Positions 5,976 to 12,286 of a DNA stretch of 12,286 nt are shown here, piece after piece. The notes beneath the pieces were generated by a model. The model made no database searches and was not told where the DNA came from. It saw nothing but the letters and a program-made list of their open reading frames with translations. The translations under genes were made by a program, and so were the position numbers. Each line of letters starts with the position of its first letter. Position 1 is the first letter of the stretch. This DNA is from Cryomorphaceae bacterium (GTDB lineage: Bacteria > Bacteroidota > Bacteroidia > Flavobacteriales > Schleiferiaceae): assembly GCA_003507115.1 (NCBI GenBank), contig DNWN01000079.1:1-12286 (forward strand). Direction: 5' to 3'.

Positions 5976-7535
5976 ATGGAAAAAGTACGCATTCTTTGGG
6001 TCGACGATGAGGTGGATAGCCTCACTCCCCATGTCCTGTATCTTGAAGGCAAGGGGTTCATTGTGGAAGTGGCGACCAATGCGGCGGACGCCTTGCGCTT
6101 CATGGCCGAACACCCCGTAGACTGCGTTCTCCTTGATGAACACATGCCAGGCCGCTCAGGTTTGGATGCGCTGCCCGATTTTAAATCACTCCGTCCGAGC
6201 ACGCCGGTCATCATGGTGACCAAAAGTGAAGAAGAAGGCGTCATGGAACAAGCCATCGGTGAGGACATTGCGGATTACTTGCTCAAGCCGGTGCAACCAC
6301 GCCAAGTACTTTCCTCCTTAACACGGGTTTTGGGAGCACGCCAGTTGATTGCCGACCGAAATCTCAGTAAATACCAATCCCAGTTTCGGACCCTCACCCA
6401 AGAAATCAGCGAGGCCGACTCTTGGGAGGCGTGGACGGCTATTTACCGATCCTTGATTTCATTTGATTCAGGACTTTCTGGGGCAGAAGCCGAAGGCATG
6501 CGCCCCATGCTGGACCATCAACGGGAAGAGGCCAACCGGCTGTTCACGCGCTGGTGGGCGGAGGTCTATCCCGACTGGCTGTTTGAGCCGGAAGCACCCT
6601 GTGCATTTTCACACCAAATGCTCCGAAAGCATGTGGCGCCCGTGGTGAAGTCCGGTCAAAAATCCGTACTCCTTGTCTTTGATAACCTGCGATTAGACCA
6701 ATGGCTCGAGTTGCAACCTTTCTTTTTGGCGGAGTTTCGGGTGGCGAAAGATGCGCATTATGCGAGCATCCTTCCGACGTCCACGCAGTACGCGCGAAAT
6801 GCGCTCCTTGCCGGAGCCTTGCCCGATGAAATCGCTCACCGCTACCCCAAGGACTGGGTGTCAGATACGCTTGATGCCGAAGGCAAACGCAATGGATTTG
6901 AGGCCCAACTTCTCCAAGATTGGGCGAAGCGAGAAGGCATTGCCTCCTTGGAATACAGCAAGCTCACCCACCTCGGCTCCGAGCAGAAATGGGTCCGTCA
7001 CTGGCCCCAAGTCAAGAATACGGATTTGGTGGTGGTAGTCGTCAATTTTATTGATATGATTTCCCATGCGAAAACGGAACAGAGTATTGTACGTGATATA
7101 GCGAGCGACGACCGAGGTTTCCGGGCATTGACCCACAGCTGGTGGAAAAATTCGCCTCTGCGCCCCTGGGTAGATGGTTTGGCGGCAGAGGGCTACGACC
7201 TCTTTGTGACCACCGACCACGGCACCATCTCCGTGAAAAAACCGATTCACATCAAGGGCTCTCGCGACCTCACCGCGAACATGCGCTACAAGGTGGGGAG
7301 GGGATTAGAATTCAGTTCAAAGGATGTAGCGCTCGTCCGCGAACCCAAGGACCTGGGTTTGCCTTCCGTGGCGCTTGGGGACAAGATTGTTTTCGCTGGG
7401 GAAGCGGGCTACTTCATCTACCCCAATCAGTACCATCAGTTTGCAGGCCGCTTTGAGAGCTCCTACCAACATGGGGGCATCAGCTTGGAGGAAATCATCA
7501 TCCCTTTTGCACATCTGAAACCCCGGGGTGCCTAA
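5976..7535 (+). CDS. porX: PorX-type response regulator with PglZ domain
   Basis: PorX is the response regulator of the PorXY system that controls the type IX secretion system of Bacteroidota. Residues 1 to about 120 form a receiver domain: acidic pair Asp10-Asp11 in VDDE, phosphoacceptor Asp54 in LLDEHMPG, Thr82 and Lys104 in LLKPV. A helical linker follows, then a PglZ domain of the alkaline phosphatase superfamily. Its likely zinc-site residues are Asp236 (VFDNLRLDQW), Thr270 within ILPTSTQYARN, Asp360 and His364 (NFIDMISH), Asp414-His415 (TTDHGT) and His499 (YQHGG), a full set by eye. PorX homologues have been reported to hydrolyse oligonucleotides. The 519-residue length is standard. The partner kinase PorY and the SigP sigma factor are not in this window. 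The ATG at 5976 fits homologues (MEKVRILWVDDE). The gene implies that the organism has type IX secretion, possibly with gliding. Confidence 0.95.
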   Translation: MEKVRILWVDDEVDSLTPHVLYLEGKGFIVEVATNAADALRFMAEHPVDCVLLDEHMPGRSGLDALPDFKSLRPSTPVIMVTKSEEEGVMEQAIGEDIADYLLKPVQPRQVLSSLTRVLGARQLIADRNLSKYQSQFRTLTQEISEADSWEAWTAIYRSLISFDSGLSGAEAEGMRPMLDHQREEANRLFTRWWAEVYPDWLFEPEAPCAFSHQMLRKHVAPVVKSGQKSVLLVFDNLRLDQWLELQPFFLAEFRVAKDAHYASILPTSTQYARNALLAGALPDEIAHRYPKDWVSDTLDAEGKRNGFEAQLLQDWAKREGIASLEYSKLTHLGSEQKWVRHWPQVKNTDLVVVVVNFIDMISHAKTEQSIVRDIASDDRGFRALTHSWWKNSPLRPWVDGLAAEGYDLFVTTDHGTISVKKPIHIKGSRDLTANMRYKVGRGLEFSSKDVALVREPKDLGLPSVALGDKIVFAGEAGYFIYPNQYHQFAGRFESSYQHGGISLEEIIIPFAHLKPRGA

Positions 7536-7542
7536 ACCCCGC

Positions 7543-7550
7543 TACCTTTG
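7543..7550 (+). promoter_or_regulatory. Probable -7 promoter element of tsaE (near-leaderless)
   Basis: TACCTTTG matches TAnnTTTG exactly. It sits in the 22-nt gap after porX, 7 nt before the ATG at 7558, so transcription would begin at or within a few bases of the start codon. It is flanked by CCCC (7537-7540) and GGGG (7552-7555). No good -33 TTG was found: the nearest TTTTG (7505-7509) is too far upstream. The same octamer precedes efp. Confidence 0.45.
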
Positions 7551-7557
7551 TGGGGCG

Positions 7558-7977
7558 ATGCATACCACGGATTTCATTTGTCACCCAAGCGATTGGATGG
7601 ATTGGGCTCAGGAGCACCAGGCCGCCTTACTTGGTCCGGTGGCCATCGTCGGAGACATGGGGGCGGGGAAAACGACGGCGGTCAAGTATTGGCTTCAGGC
7701 CATGGGTTCGCCCGATGCCGGCAGCAGCCCCACCTTTACCCTCATTCAACCCTACGACAGTCCCCATGGGGTCATCTACCATGCCGACTTTTATCGGTTG
7801 CAGGACGTGGCCGAAGCCGAATCCTTGGGCTTGGACGAGATTTTTGATTCGGGGCAGCCCATTTGGATGGAATGGCCCCAGAAAATCACGAACTTATTGC
7901 CCGAAGAAATGGCCATACTACGAATTGACATTCAAGCAGATGGCTGCCGAAAAGTGACCCTCGAGACGAAACCCTAA
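7558..7977 (+). CDS. tsaE: tRNA t6A biosynthesis ATPase TsaE
   Basis: TsaE is the P-loop ATPase that works with TsaB and TsaD to place threonylcarbamoyl on A37 of ANN-decoding tRNAs. The 139-residue product from ATG 7558 has the expected length. It shows Walker A GDMGAGKTT (32-40), SSPTFTLIQPY (56-66), HADFYRL (75-81) with Asp77 in the Walker B-like position, and WMEWPQKI (103-110), all TsaE hallmarks. A GTG at 7528 in the same frame would add ten residues and overlap porX; it is rejected because homologues start near the ATG and because a promoter element lies between the two. The gene is 22 nt past porX and 10 nt before ald, so it likely heads or belongs to a tsaE-ald-DUF4258 transcript. 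tsaB and tsaD are not in the window. Confidence 0.95.
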   Translation: MHTTDFICHPSDWMDWAQEHQAALLGPVAIVGDMGAGKTTAVKYWLQAMGSPDAGSSPTFTLIQPYDSPHGVIYHADFYRLQDVAEAESLGLDEIFDSGQPIWMEWPQKITNLLPEEMAILRIDIQADGCRKVTLETKP

Positions 7978-7987
7978 TTCCCGCCCC

Positions 7988-9166
7988 ATGGATCAGCCAG
8001 CCTACATCCCCCAAGAAGAACGCCTGATGGTCGTGTCGAAGCGCCAAGCGTTGCGCATTGGATTGCCCTTGGAGTCGACGTGGGCCGAAAATCGCGTGGC
8101 CTTGACCCCCGAAGGGGTGCACCTCCTCGTTCAACAGGGACACGAAATTCTCGTGGAGCGCGGGGCAGGATTAGCGGCTCGCTACACGGATCACGAATAT
8201 TCCGAGGCAGGGGCTCAGATCACCGAGGACCGGGCGCACGTTTTTCAGTGCCCCATCCTCGTCAAAGTGGAGCCCCCCAGCCCCAAAGAGTGGCCTCTCA
8301 TGGTGCCCAACCAACTGGTTTTGTCGGTTTTGCAGCCCAACACCGTCGATGCGGCCTATATCCGAGCCCTACAGGCAAAAAAAATAACGGCCCTCAGTTA
8401 TGGCCGTATTCTAGACGAAGACGGCCGAGCACCTTTTGTTCGGAGCATGGCCGAAATTGGCGGTTCCCAAGCGATCACGGTCGCCATGGAATATTTGAGC
8501 ACGTGGGCGGATGGAAAAGGCTATGCCATGGGTGCCGTCACCGGAGTCCCGCCCACGGAAGTGGTGATTCTTGGAGCGGGAACGGTTGGTACGGTCGCGG
8601 CTCGCCTTGCGATGGCCATGGGGGCGACGGTCAAGGTTTTTGACTCCTCCTTGACACGGATTCAGCGTTTGCGCGAAGTGGTGGGACATGACGTCTATAC
8701 CTGTACCCTCCAACCGCAAATTTTGAGCAAAGCCCTCCAACGATGCGACGTCGTGATTGGGGCCTTGCGTCCCGTGAACGGACGCACGCCCGTGGTAGTG
8801 ACGGACACCATGGTTTCCCAGATGAAGCCGCGGACCGTGCTCGTCGATGTGAGCATTGACCACGGCGGATGCTTTGAGACCAGTGAAGTGACCACCTGGG
8901 ATGCCCCGGTGTACACGAAGCATGGGGTGACGCATTTTTGTGTGCCCAATCTGGCCTCTCGTGTCGCCCGGACGGCCTCTTTCGCTCTCAATAATTTGAC
9001 TAGTCCCTTCCTACAAATGCTCTCGGACGATGGGGGCATCGAAGAAGCGTTGCGTCGTCGTCCGCATTGGCGGGCGGGGGTATATATGCATCGAGGCATC
9101 TTGACCCACCGGGAGTTGGCTGAACCTTTTGACTTGCCCTTTACCGACCTGGATTTACTTTTATGA
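7988..9166 (+). CDS. ald: Alanine dehydrogenase, Bacteroidota type (AlaDH/PNT family)
   Basis: The 392-residue protein belongs to the alanine dehydrogenase/transhydrogenase family, which interconverts alanine and pyruvate plus ammonia with NAD. It has an N-terminal extension of about 20 residues, then LRIGLPLESTWAENRVALTP (22-41) with substrate-site Arg36, VKVEPP (92-97) with Lys93, nucleotide-binding ILGAGTVGTVAARLA (194-208), and VDVSIDHGGCFETSE (286-300) with Asp291. VPNLASRVARTASFALNN (319-336) is also typical. The usual catalytic His of AlaDH, in a FTYLHLA-type motif, is replaced by Gln116 in VLSVLQPN. I recall the same change in other Bacteroidota sequences annotated as Ald, so the activity is inferred from annotation rather than proven. 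It overlaps the next gene by 4 nt (ATGA, 9163-9166) and follows tsaE by 10 nt. Confidence 0.88.
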   Translation: MDQPAYIPQEERLMVVSKRQALRIGLPLESTWAENRVALTPEGVHLLVQQGHEILVERGAGLAARYTDHEYSEAGAQITEDRAHVFQCPILVKVEPPSPKEWPLMVPNQLVLSVLQPNTVDAAYIRALQAKKITALSYGRILDEDGRAPFVRSMAEIGGSQAITVAMEYLSTWADGKGYAMGAVTGVPPTEVVILGAGTVGTVAARLAMAMGATVKVFDSSLTRIQRLREVVGHDVYTCTLQPQILSKALQRCDVVIGALRPVNGRTPVVVTDTMVSQMKPRTVLVDVSIDHGGCFETSEVTTWDAPVYTKHGVTHFCVPNLASRVARTASFALNNLTSPFLQMLSDDGGIEEALRRRPHWRAGVYMHRGILTHRELAEPFDLPFTDLDLLL

Positions 9167-9558
9167 ACTTTTGGCAGCGTTTCAGCTGGTTTGCGGTGGG
9201 TTTAGGCCTGGGCACCCTGCTGGTCATTTTTCTTTTTTCGGACCGAGATTTTCAATGCACCTACCTGCCTAACAATCGGGTGCTCGTTGATTTGCATGAT
9301 CAGCCAGTTTACTATGTGGAAGGCGCCGCGGTCGAGGTATGGGCGCACGCTTGTGCGGGGGACTCGGCGTTTTTGGAGGCCTTCTTGATGCGAGGAGAAA
9401 TCGATTTTTCTGAAGCCCGGGTGACGACTCGTGAAGAGGGACTGCAGTACTCCTCCTATCCCATCACGTTGGAATGGCAGGATGAATCCTATCAAGGTTG
9501 GTGGGAGCGGCGCTCGGACAGCGCGGTTCTGGTGCGCTTGGAGCGCTTGCTACCCTGA
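9163..9558 (+). CDS. DUF4258-like single-pass membrane protein
   Basis: A 131-residue protein with one hydrophobic segment at residues about 8-26 (WFAVGLGLGTLLVIFLF), after a short MNFWQRFS leader, which would anchor it in the inner membrane with the rest in the periplasm, or the reverse. The middle part has MRGEIDFSEARVTTREEG (about 76-93) and a YPITLEW strand, a pattern I recall from DUF4258 proteins encoded after ald in Flavobacteriales. Two Cys residues (32 and 64) are present. No catalytic motif is visible and the function is unknown. The ATG overlaps the ald stop by 4 nt, so the two are translationally coupled. The 52 bp to the convergent proline dehydrogenase stop show no convincing terminator. 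Confidence 0.75.
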   Translation: MNFWQRFSWFAVGLGLGTLLVIFLFSDRDFQCTYLPNNRVLVDLHDQPVYYVEGAAVEVWAHACAGDSAFLEAFLMRGEIDFSEARVTTREEGLQYSSYPITLEWQDESYQGWWERRSDSAVLVRLERLLP

Positions 9559-9610
9559 GGGACGACGGAGTCACATCACCGTGGCTCGGTCCGGTGCTGC
9601 CAATGATGGA

Positions 9611-10810
9611 TTACTTCGAGCGTTTGGCAGCAGATCGGCGAGCCCGCTCTGTTTGGATCAAGCCCAGTTCGCGGCCTGTTTGACCTTTGACCGAGGTGTT
9701 CTCTTCGGCGCGTCGGAACAAATAGGGCATGACCGCATCGATGGGGCCAAAAGGCAAGTATTTCGCGACCCGAAATCCGTGGTGGGCCATCACAAAACTA
9801 ATGTGGTCTGACATGCCATACAGTTGGGCAAACCACACAGGCGCCGTTTCCGGCGTCCACCCTTGAGCAGTCAGCCAATCTGCGGCCAAGGCGGCACTTT
9901 CCTCGTTGTGAGAGCCAATCATGCAGGCCAATTTTTGCCCATCTTCGGGCCGGCCAAGCGCGGAAATCATTCGTACTACACAGGCATTGAATTCGGCATC
10001 CGTCGCTTCTTTGGTGGGCTGAATGGGAGAGGGGAGACCCTTTTTCTGGGCGCGTTCCCGTTCTTTTTCCATGTAGGCCCCACGGACAAACTTGATGCCC
10101 AATCCGTAGCCCCCTTTTTGAGCGTTTTCTAAGGCTTGGTTCAAGGCTTCCAGGCGCCCGGTTCGGTAGCACTGGATGGTGTTGAAAACAATGACTTTTT
10201 CCTGATTGTAGCGAGCCATAGCTTGGTAGGCCAACCTGTCAATTGCGTCCTGAATCCAGGTTTCTTCTGCATCCAGCATGACGGGGACACCCACTTGGTG
10301 AGCATAGTGACAAATGCGATCCACACGAGCTTGAGCGCGTTCCCATGCCTCGCTCTCGGAGGCAGAGAGGGCCTCGCCCCGACCCACTTTTTCCAACATG
10401 CCGGTGTCCGCCAATCCTGTTACCTTGAAGACGCCCAGAGGGATGCCGGGCTCATTCGCGGCCATGGCAAGCGTTTGCAAGGTCATGTCCGTGGTGTGGT
10501 CGTAGGCTTTTTGATCGGTTTGTCCTTCCACCGAATAGTCCAAAATGCTTCCCACCCCCAAGGCCCAGTTGCGTTGAGCAACCGGTTTGCAATCCAAGAC
10601 TGTTTCGCCGCCACAGAATTGCTTGAAAACCGTGGCTCGAATAATGCTTTTGATTGGGAGGCGCCATTGGAGCGCCCAAAGTGTGACGCCTTTGCCCATT
10701 TGGACCAGGGCAGGGGAGGCCAAGGTTTTAAAAAGCCAATAACTGCGACGCAAAGAAGCATCGTCGTGAGAGTGAAAGGCAATGGCTGTATCGCGAAAAT
10801 TCAAGGGCAT
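9611..10810 (-). CDS. Proline dehydrogenase (monofunctional, FAD-dependent)
   Basis: This enzyme oxidises proline to 1-pyrroline-5-carboxylate with FAD, the first step of proline breakdown, at the inner membrane. From ATG 10810 it has 399 residues, the usual size of the stand-alone Bacteroidota enzyme. Motifs: NFRDTAIAF (4-12) matching the family start, SILDYSVEG (88-96), VMLDAEE (177-183), KFVRGAYMEKER (240-251), YGMSD (331-335), KYLPFGPI (350-357) and RRAEENTS (366-373), whose Arg residues bind the substrate carboxylate. Upstream in-frame ATGs at 10903 and 10942 would add residues unlike the family and invade aroB, so 10810 is preferred; a perfect -7 element at 10833-10840 agrees. The gene converges on the DUF4258-like gene and diverges from aroB. 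The P5C dehydrogenase partner is not in the window. Confidence 0.95.
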   Translation of the reverse strand: MPLNFRDTAIAFHSHDDASLRRSYWLFKTLASPALVQMGKGVTLWALQWRLPIKSIIRATVFKQFCGGETVLDCKPVAQRNWALGVGSILDYSVEGQTDQKAYDHTTDMTLQTLAMAANEPGIPLGVFKVTGLADTGMLEKVGRGEALSASESEAWERAQARVDRICHYAHQVGVPVMLDAEETWIQDAIDRLAYQAMARYNQEKVIVFNTIQCYRTGRLEALNQALENAQKGGYGLGIKFVRGAYMEKERERAQKKGLPSPIQPTKEATDAEFNACVVRMISALGRPEDGQKLACMIGSHNEESAALAADWLTAQGWTPETAPVWFAQLYGMSDHISFVMAHHGFRVAKYLPFGPIDAVMPYLFRRAEENTSVKGQTGRELGLIQTERARRSAAKRSK

Positions 10811-10832
10811 CTGAACCGACGTAAATGGGTTC

Positions 10833-10840
10833 CAAAGATA
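10833..10840 (-). promoter_or_regulatory. Probable -7 promoter element of proline dehydrogenase
   Basis: On the - strand this reads TATCTTTG, an exact TAnnTTTG match, 22 nt before the ATG at 10810. It predicts a leader of roughly 15 nt and supports that start over the longer alternatives. It lies in the spacer shared with aroB. No TTG was seen at the usual -33 distance. Confidence 0.5.
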
Positions 10841-10881
10841 GTCTAGGAGGTCGGTGACGAGGCCATGCCAAGTAATTTTCC

Positions 10882-10889
10882 GACCTTTG
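10882..10889 (+). promoter_or_regulatory. Possible -7-like element of aroB
   Basis: GACCTTTG differs from TAnnTTTG at one base (G for the first T) and lies 5 nt before the ATG at 10895, which would make aroB nearly leaderless as proposed for tsaE. A second weak candidate, TAATTTTC, lies at 10873-10880. Either would be inside the coding sequence if aroB starts at 10865. This is a weak call. Confidence 0.22.
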
Positions 10890-10894
10890 AGGGA

Positions 10895-11944
10895 ATGCGT
10901 CATTGGGAGACTCCTTTCGGCCCCGTCTATGCCGGGGATCAAGCCCTTCAGGCCTTCGATACCTGGTTAGAAACACATCGGGCGTCGTATAGTCAGGTGC
11001 TGATTTTAACGGATGAATCTGTCCATGTAGCCTGCATTCCCTATGTTTTGGGAAGCCTTGCCCATCTAGGCGAGTCGTCAATTCTGGAAGTTGAGGCGGG
11101 CGAGGCGAGCAAATCCTTGGAGGTCATGAATCACTTGTGGATGGCCCTTCTAGAGAATGGAGCAGATCGCCAAAGTTTACTCATTTCCATCGGCGGAGGG
11201 GTCGTTACCGACCTCGGGGGTTTTTTGGCGGCAACCTACATGCGTGGATTGGATCATGTGCTCATCCCGACCTCTCTTTTAGGGATGGTGGATGCGGCGA
11301 TGGGTGGCAAAACAGGAATAAACGTTGGCGGATTTAAAAATCTCGCCGGTACATTCTCAGCATCGAGAGGAATCTATGCGGATCCAAAGCTCCTTCAAAC
11401 TTTACCCGAGGCTCATTGGCGTGCGGGTTGGGCTGAATGTGTGAAGCACGCTTACCTACAGGGCGCGCCCTTGTGGCAGCAAATCCAATCTATCACCGAC
11501 CTATCTCACGTGGTCGATTTCCTTCCTGCACTGATGGAAGCGAAAATCACGCGCATTCAATCTGATCCAAGGGAACGCGGCCTAGCGCGCAAAGCCCTCA
11601 ATTTGGGCCACAGTGTAGGGCATGCCGCAGAAGCCGGTATGGGGACAGGGCTCTTGCATGGGGATGCGGTTGCGTTGGGGCTGTGGATAGAATTTCACAT
11701 TGCCCAATCCATGGGGCTCTGTTCGGCCATTCACATGTCAGAAATGCAGGTCCTCATCGATCGATGGTGGCCGAATCATTGGGTCTTGCCCAAGGATGTA
11801 TCAGAACGCCTTCGAGGCGATAAAAAAAATCATGCTGGAGCCATTCGTATGGCCTTGCCCGGCGCACCTGGAGCTCCCGTCACTCTGACGGAAGTCTCAG
11901 CGATTCATCTTCAATCCGCTTTAGCCGCTTATGCGTCTCATTGA
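10895..11944 (+). CDS. aroB: 3-dehydroquinate synthase
   Basis: AroB converts DAHP to 3-dehydroquinate with NAD and a metal ion, the second step of the shikimate pathway. With the start at 10895 it has 349 residues. The NAD-binding part shows ISIGGGVVTDLGGF (98-111) and IPTSLLGMVDAAMGGKTGIN (124-143). Likely metal ligands are Glu181 (GWAECVKHA), His239 (NLGHSVGHA) and His255 (LLHGDAVALG). The frame also has an ATG at 10865 that would add ten residues; AGGAGG at 10845-10850 is then 14 nt away, too far for an ordinary ribosome site. Homologues, as I recall them, start close to the second ATG, so 10895 is chosen with moderate certainty. The 3' end overlaps aroA by 14 nt. The gene is divergent from proline dehydrogenase. 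Confidence 0.95.
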   Translation: MRHWETPFGPVYAGDQALQAFDTWLETHRASYSQVLILTDESVHVACIPYVLGSLAHLGESSILEVEAGEASKSLEVMNHLWMALLENGADRQSLLISIGGGVVTDLGGFLAATYMRGLDHVLIPTSLLGMVDAAMGGKTGINVGGFKNLAGTFSASRGIYADPKLLQTLPEAHWRAGWAECVKHAYLQGAPLWQQIQSITDLSHVVDFLPALMEAKITRIQSDPRERGLARKALNLGHSVGHAAEAGMGTGLLHGDAVALGLWIEFHIAQSMGLCSAIHMSEMQVLIDRWWPNHWVLPKDVSERLRGDKKNHAGAIRMALPGAPGAPVTLTEVSAIHLQSALAAYASH

Positions 11945-12286
11945 CCTTCCTCCTTCCAAAAGTCTCGCGAATCGCACGCTGGTGGCAATGGCCGTCCGTA
12001 AAAAGCCACTGCCAGAACCGGATGCGACCTGGTCGGATGATATGCGCGCCATGCATCGCGTACTCCTTGGAGACGGCGATGCCGGGGCAGCGGGAACGGC
12101 CTTCCGTTTTGGAATGGCCTATTGGGCTGCTCAAGAAGGGGAATCCATCCACTTGACGGGGACAACGCGATTAAGGGAACGGCCCATAGAGGGACTAGTC
12201 AAGGGACTACAGGATCTAGGGGCGGATTTGACCCGGCAAAAGGATGGTTCATGGAAAATCCATGGTCGGAAACTTCGAGGGGGAGC
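11931..12286 (+). CDS. aroA: EPSP synthase (3-phosphoshikimate 1-carboxyvinyltransferase), N-terminal part
   Basis: AroA joins PEP to shikimate 3-phosphate, the sixth shikimate step. The frame opens at ATG 11931, the first start after an in-frame TAG at 11922-11924, and runs off the window, giving 118 codons. LPPSKSLANR (6-15) holds Lys10, Ser11 and Arg15, equivalent to E. coli Lys22, Ser23 and Arg27. GAAGTAFRF (52-60) is the GTAxR loop, and LTGTTRLRERPIEGL follows with the conserved Arg. The protein begins very close to the first active-site motif, and only 45 residues separate Lys10 from Gly55 against 74 in the E. coli enzyme, so the first domain is compact, as in other Bacteroidota AroA. 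It overlaps aroB by 14 nt in a different frame, implying coupled translation of two enzymes of one pathway. The C-terminal three quarters is outside the window. Confidence 0.93.
   Translation, partial: MRLIDLPPSKSLANRTLVAMAVRKKPLPEPDATWSDDMRAMHRVLLGDGDAGAAGTAFRFGMAYWAAQEGESIHLTGTTRLRERPIEGLVKGLQDLGADLTRQKDGSWKIHGRKLRGG

Noticed and set aside
7528..7557. Extension of tsaE to a GTG at 7528
   Set aside because: It would overlap porX, adds residues not typical of TsaE, and contains the TACCTTTG promoter element.
8411..8935. A 174-codon - strand open frame inside ald
   Set aside because: It is antisense to a conserved gene; the His/Arg/Gly-rich product with no motif is a shadow of ald codon use.
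9577..9596. CACCG/CGGTG hairpin in the 52-bp gap between the DUF4258-like gene and proline dehydrogenase
   Set aside because: Only 5 bp with a 10-nt loop and no T-run on either strand, so it is not a credible terminator.
10136..10846. A 236-codon open frame on the + strand opposite proline dehydrogenase
   Set aside because: It lies wholly antisense to a well-supported enzyme, has no recognisable motif, and is expected from codon bias in GC-richer DNA.
10845..10850. AGGAGG as a Shine-Dalgarno site for aroB
   Set aside because: It is 14 nt from the ATG at 10865 and 44 nt from the preferred ATG at 10895, and this phylum seldom depends on such sites.
1..12286. Search for a new defence, mobile or biosynthetic system
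   Set aside because: Every gene fits a known housekeeping family in an order familiar from Flavobacteriales. I saw no direct repeat array, transposase, integrase, tRNA or attachment site, and no block of clearly different base composition.

Overview
This 12.3 kb window is ordinary chromosomal DNA from a member of the Bacteroidota, most likely Flavobacteriales. The evidence is a SusD-like protein end, an LpxC-FabZ fusion, a PorX-type response regulator fused to a PglZ domain, Bacteroidota-type alanine dehydrogenase and proline dehydrogenase, a DUF4258-like membrane protein, and copies of the TAnnTTTG promoter element used by this phylum. Base composition, judged by eye, is a little above 50% GC, high for the order. 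A Cryomorphaceae/Schleiferiaceae-like aquatic lineage is a guess only.

Layout. Bases 1-252 hold the C-terminal end of a SusD/RagB-like outer-membrane lipoprotein on the + strand. It is followed by a strong + terminator and, facing it, a strong - terminator, which separate it from a convergent gene set. Bases 5937 down to 381 are one tightly packed - strand run: HD-domain phosphohydrolase, lpxD, lpxC/fabZ, lpxA, an orphan ABC ATPase and efp. The first five genes overlap or lie 2 nt apart. efp has a 23-nt gap and probably a promoter of its own. This run makes the first acylation and deacetylation steps of lipid A, with fatty acid dehydration built into the LpxC protein.

A 38-bp spacer separates the HD gene from a divergent + strand series: porX, tsaE, ald and the DUF4258-like gene. 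These cover type IX secretion control, tRNA t6A synthesis and amino acid metabolism. Next comes proline dehydrogenase on the - strand, convergent with the DUF4258-like gene and divergent from aroB. aroB overlaps a truncated aroA (EPSP synthase), which runs off the right edge; these two are shikimate pathway genes.

There is no mobile element, CRISPR array, tRNA or rRNA, and nothing that looks like a new defence or biosynthetic system. From memory, this gene neighbourhood is typical of Flavobacteriales. The more interesting points are small: a Gln in place of the usual catalytic His in Ald, a shortened LpxD C-terminus, a palindromic promoter-like element shared by two divergent genes, a probably leaderless tsaE, an inverted repeat across the first stop codon, and an ABC ATPase without a permease or Q-loop Gln.
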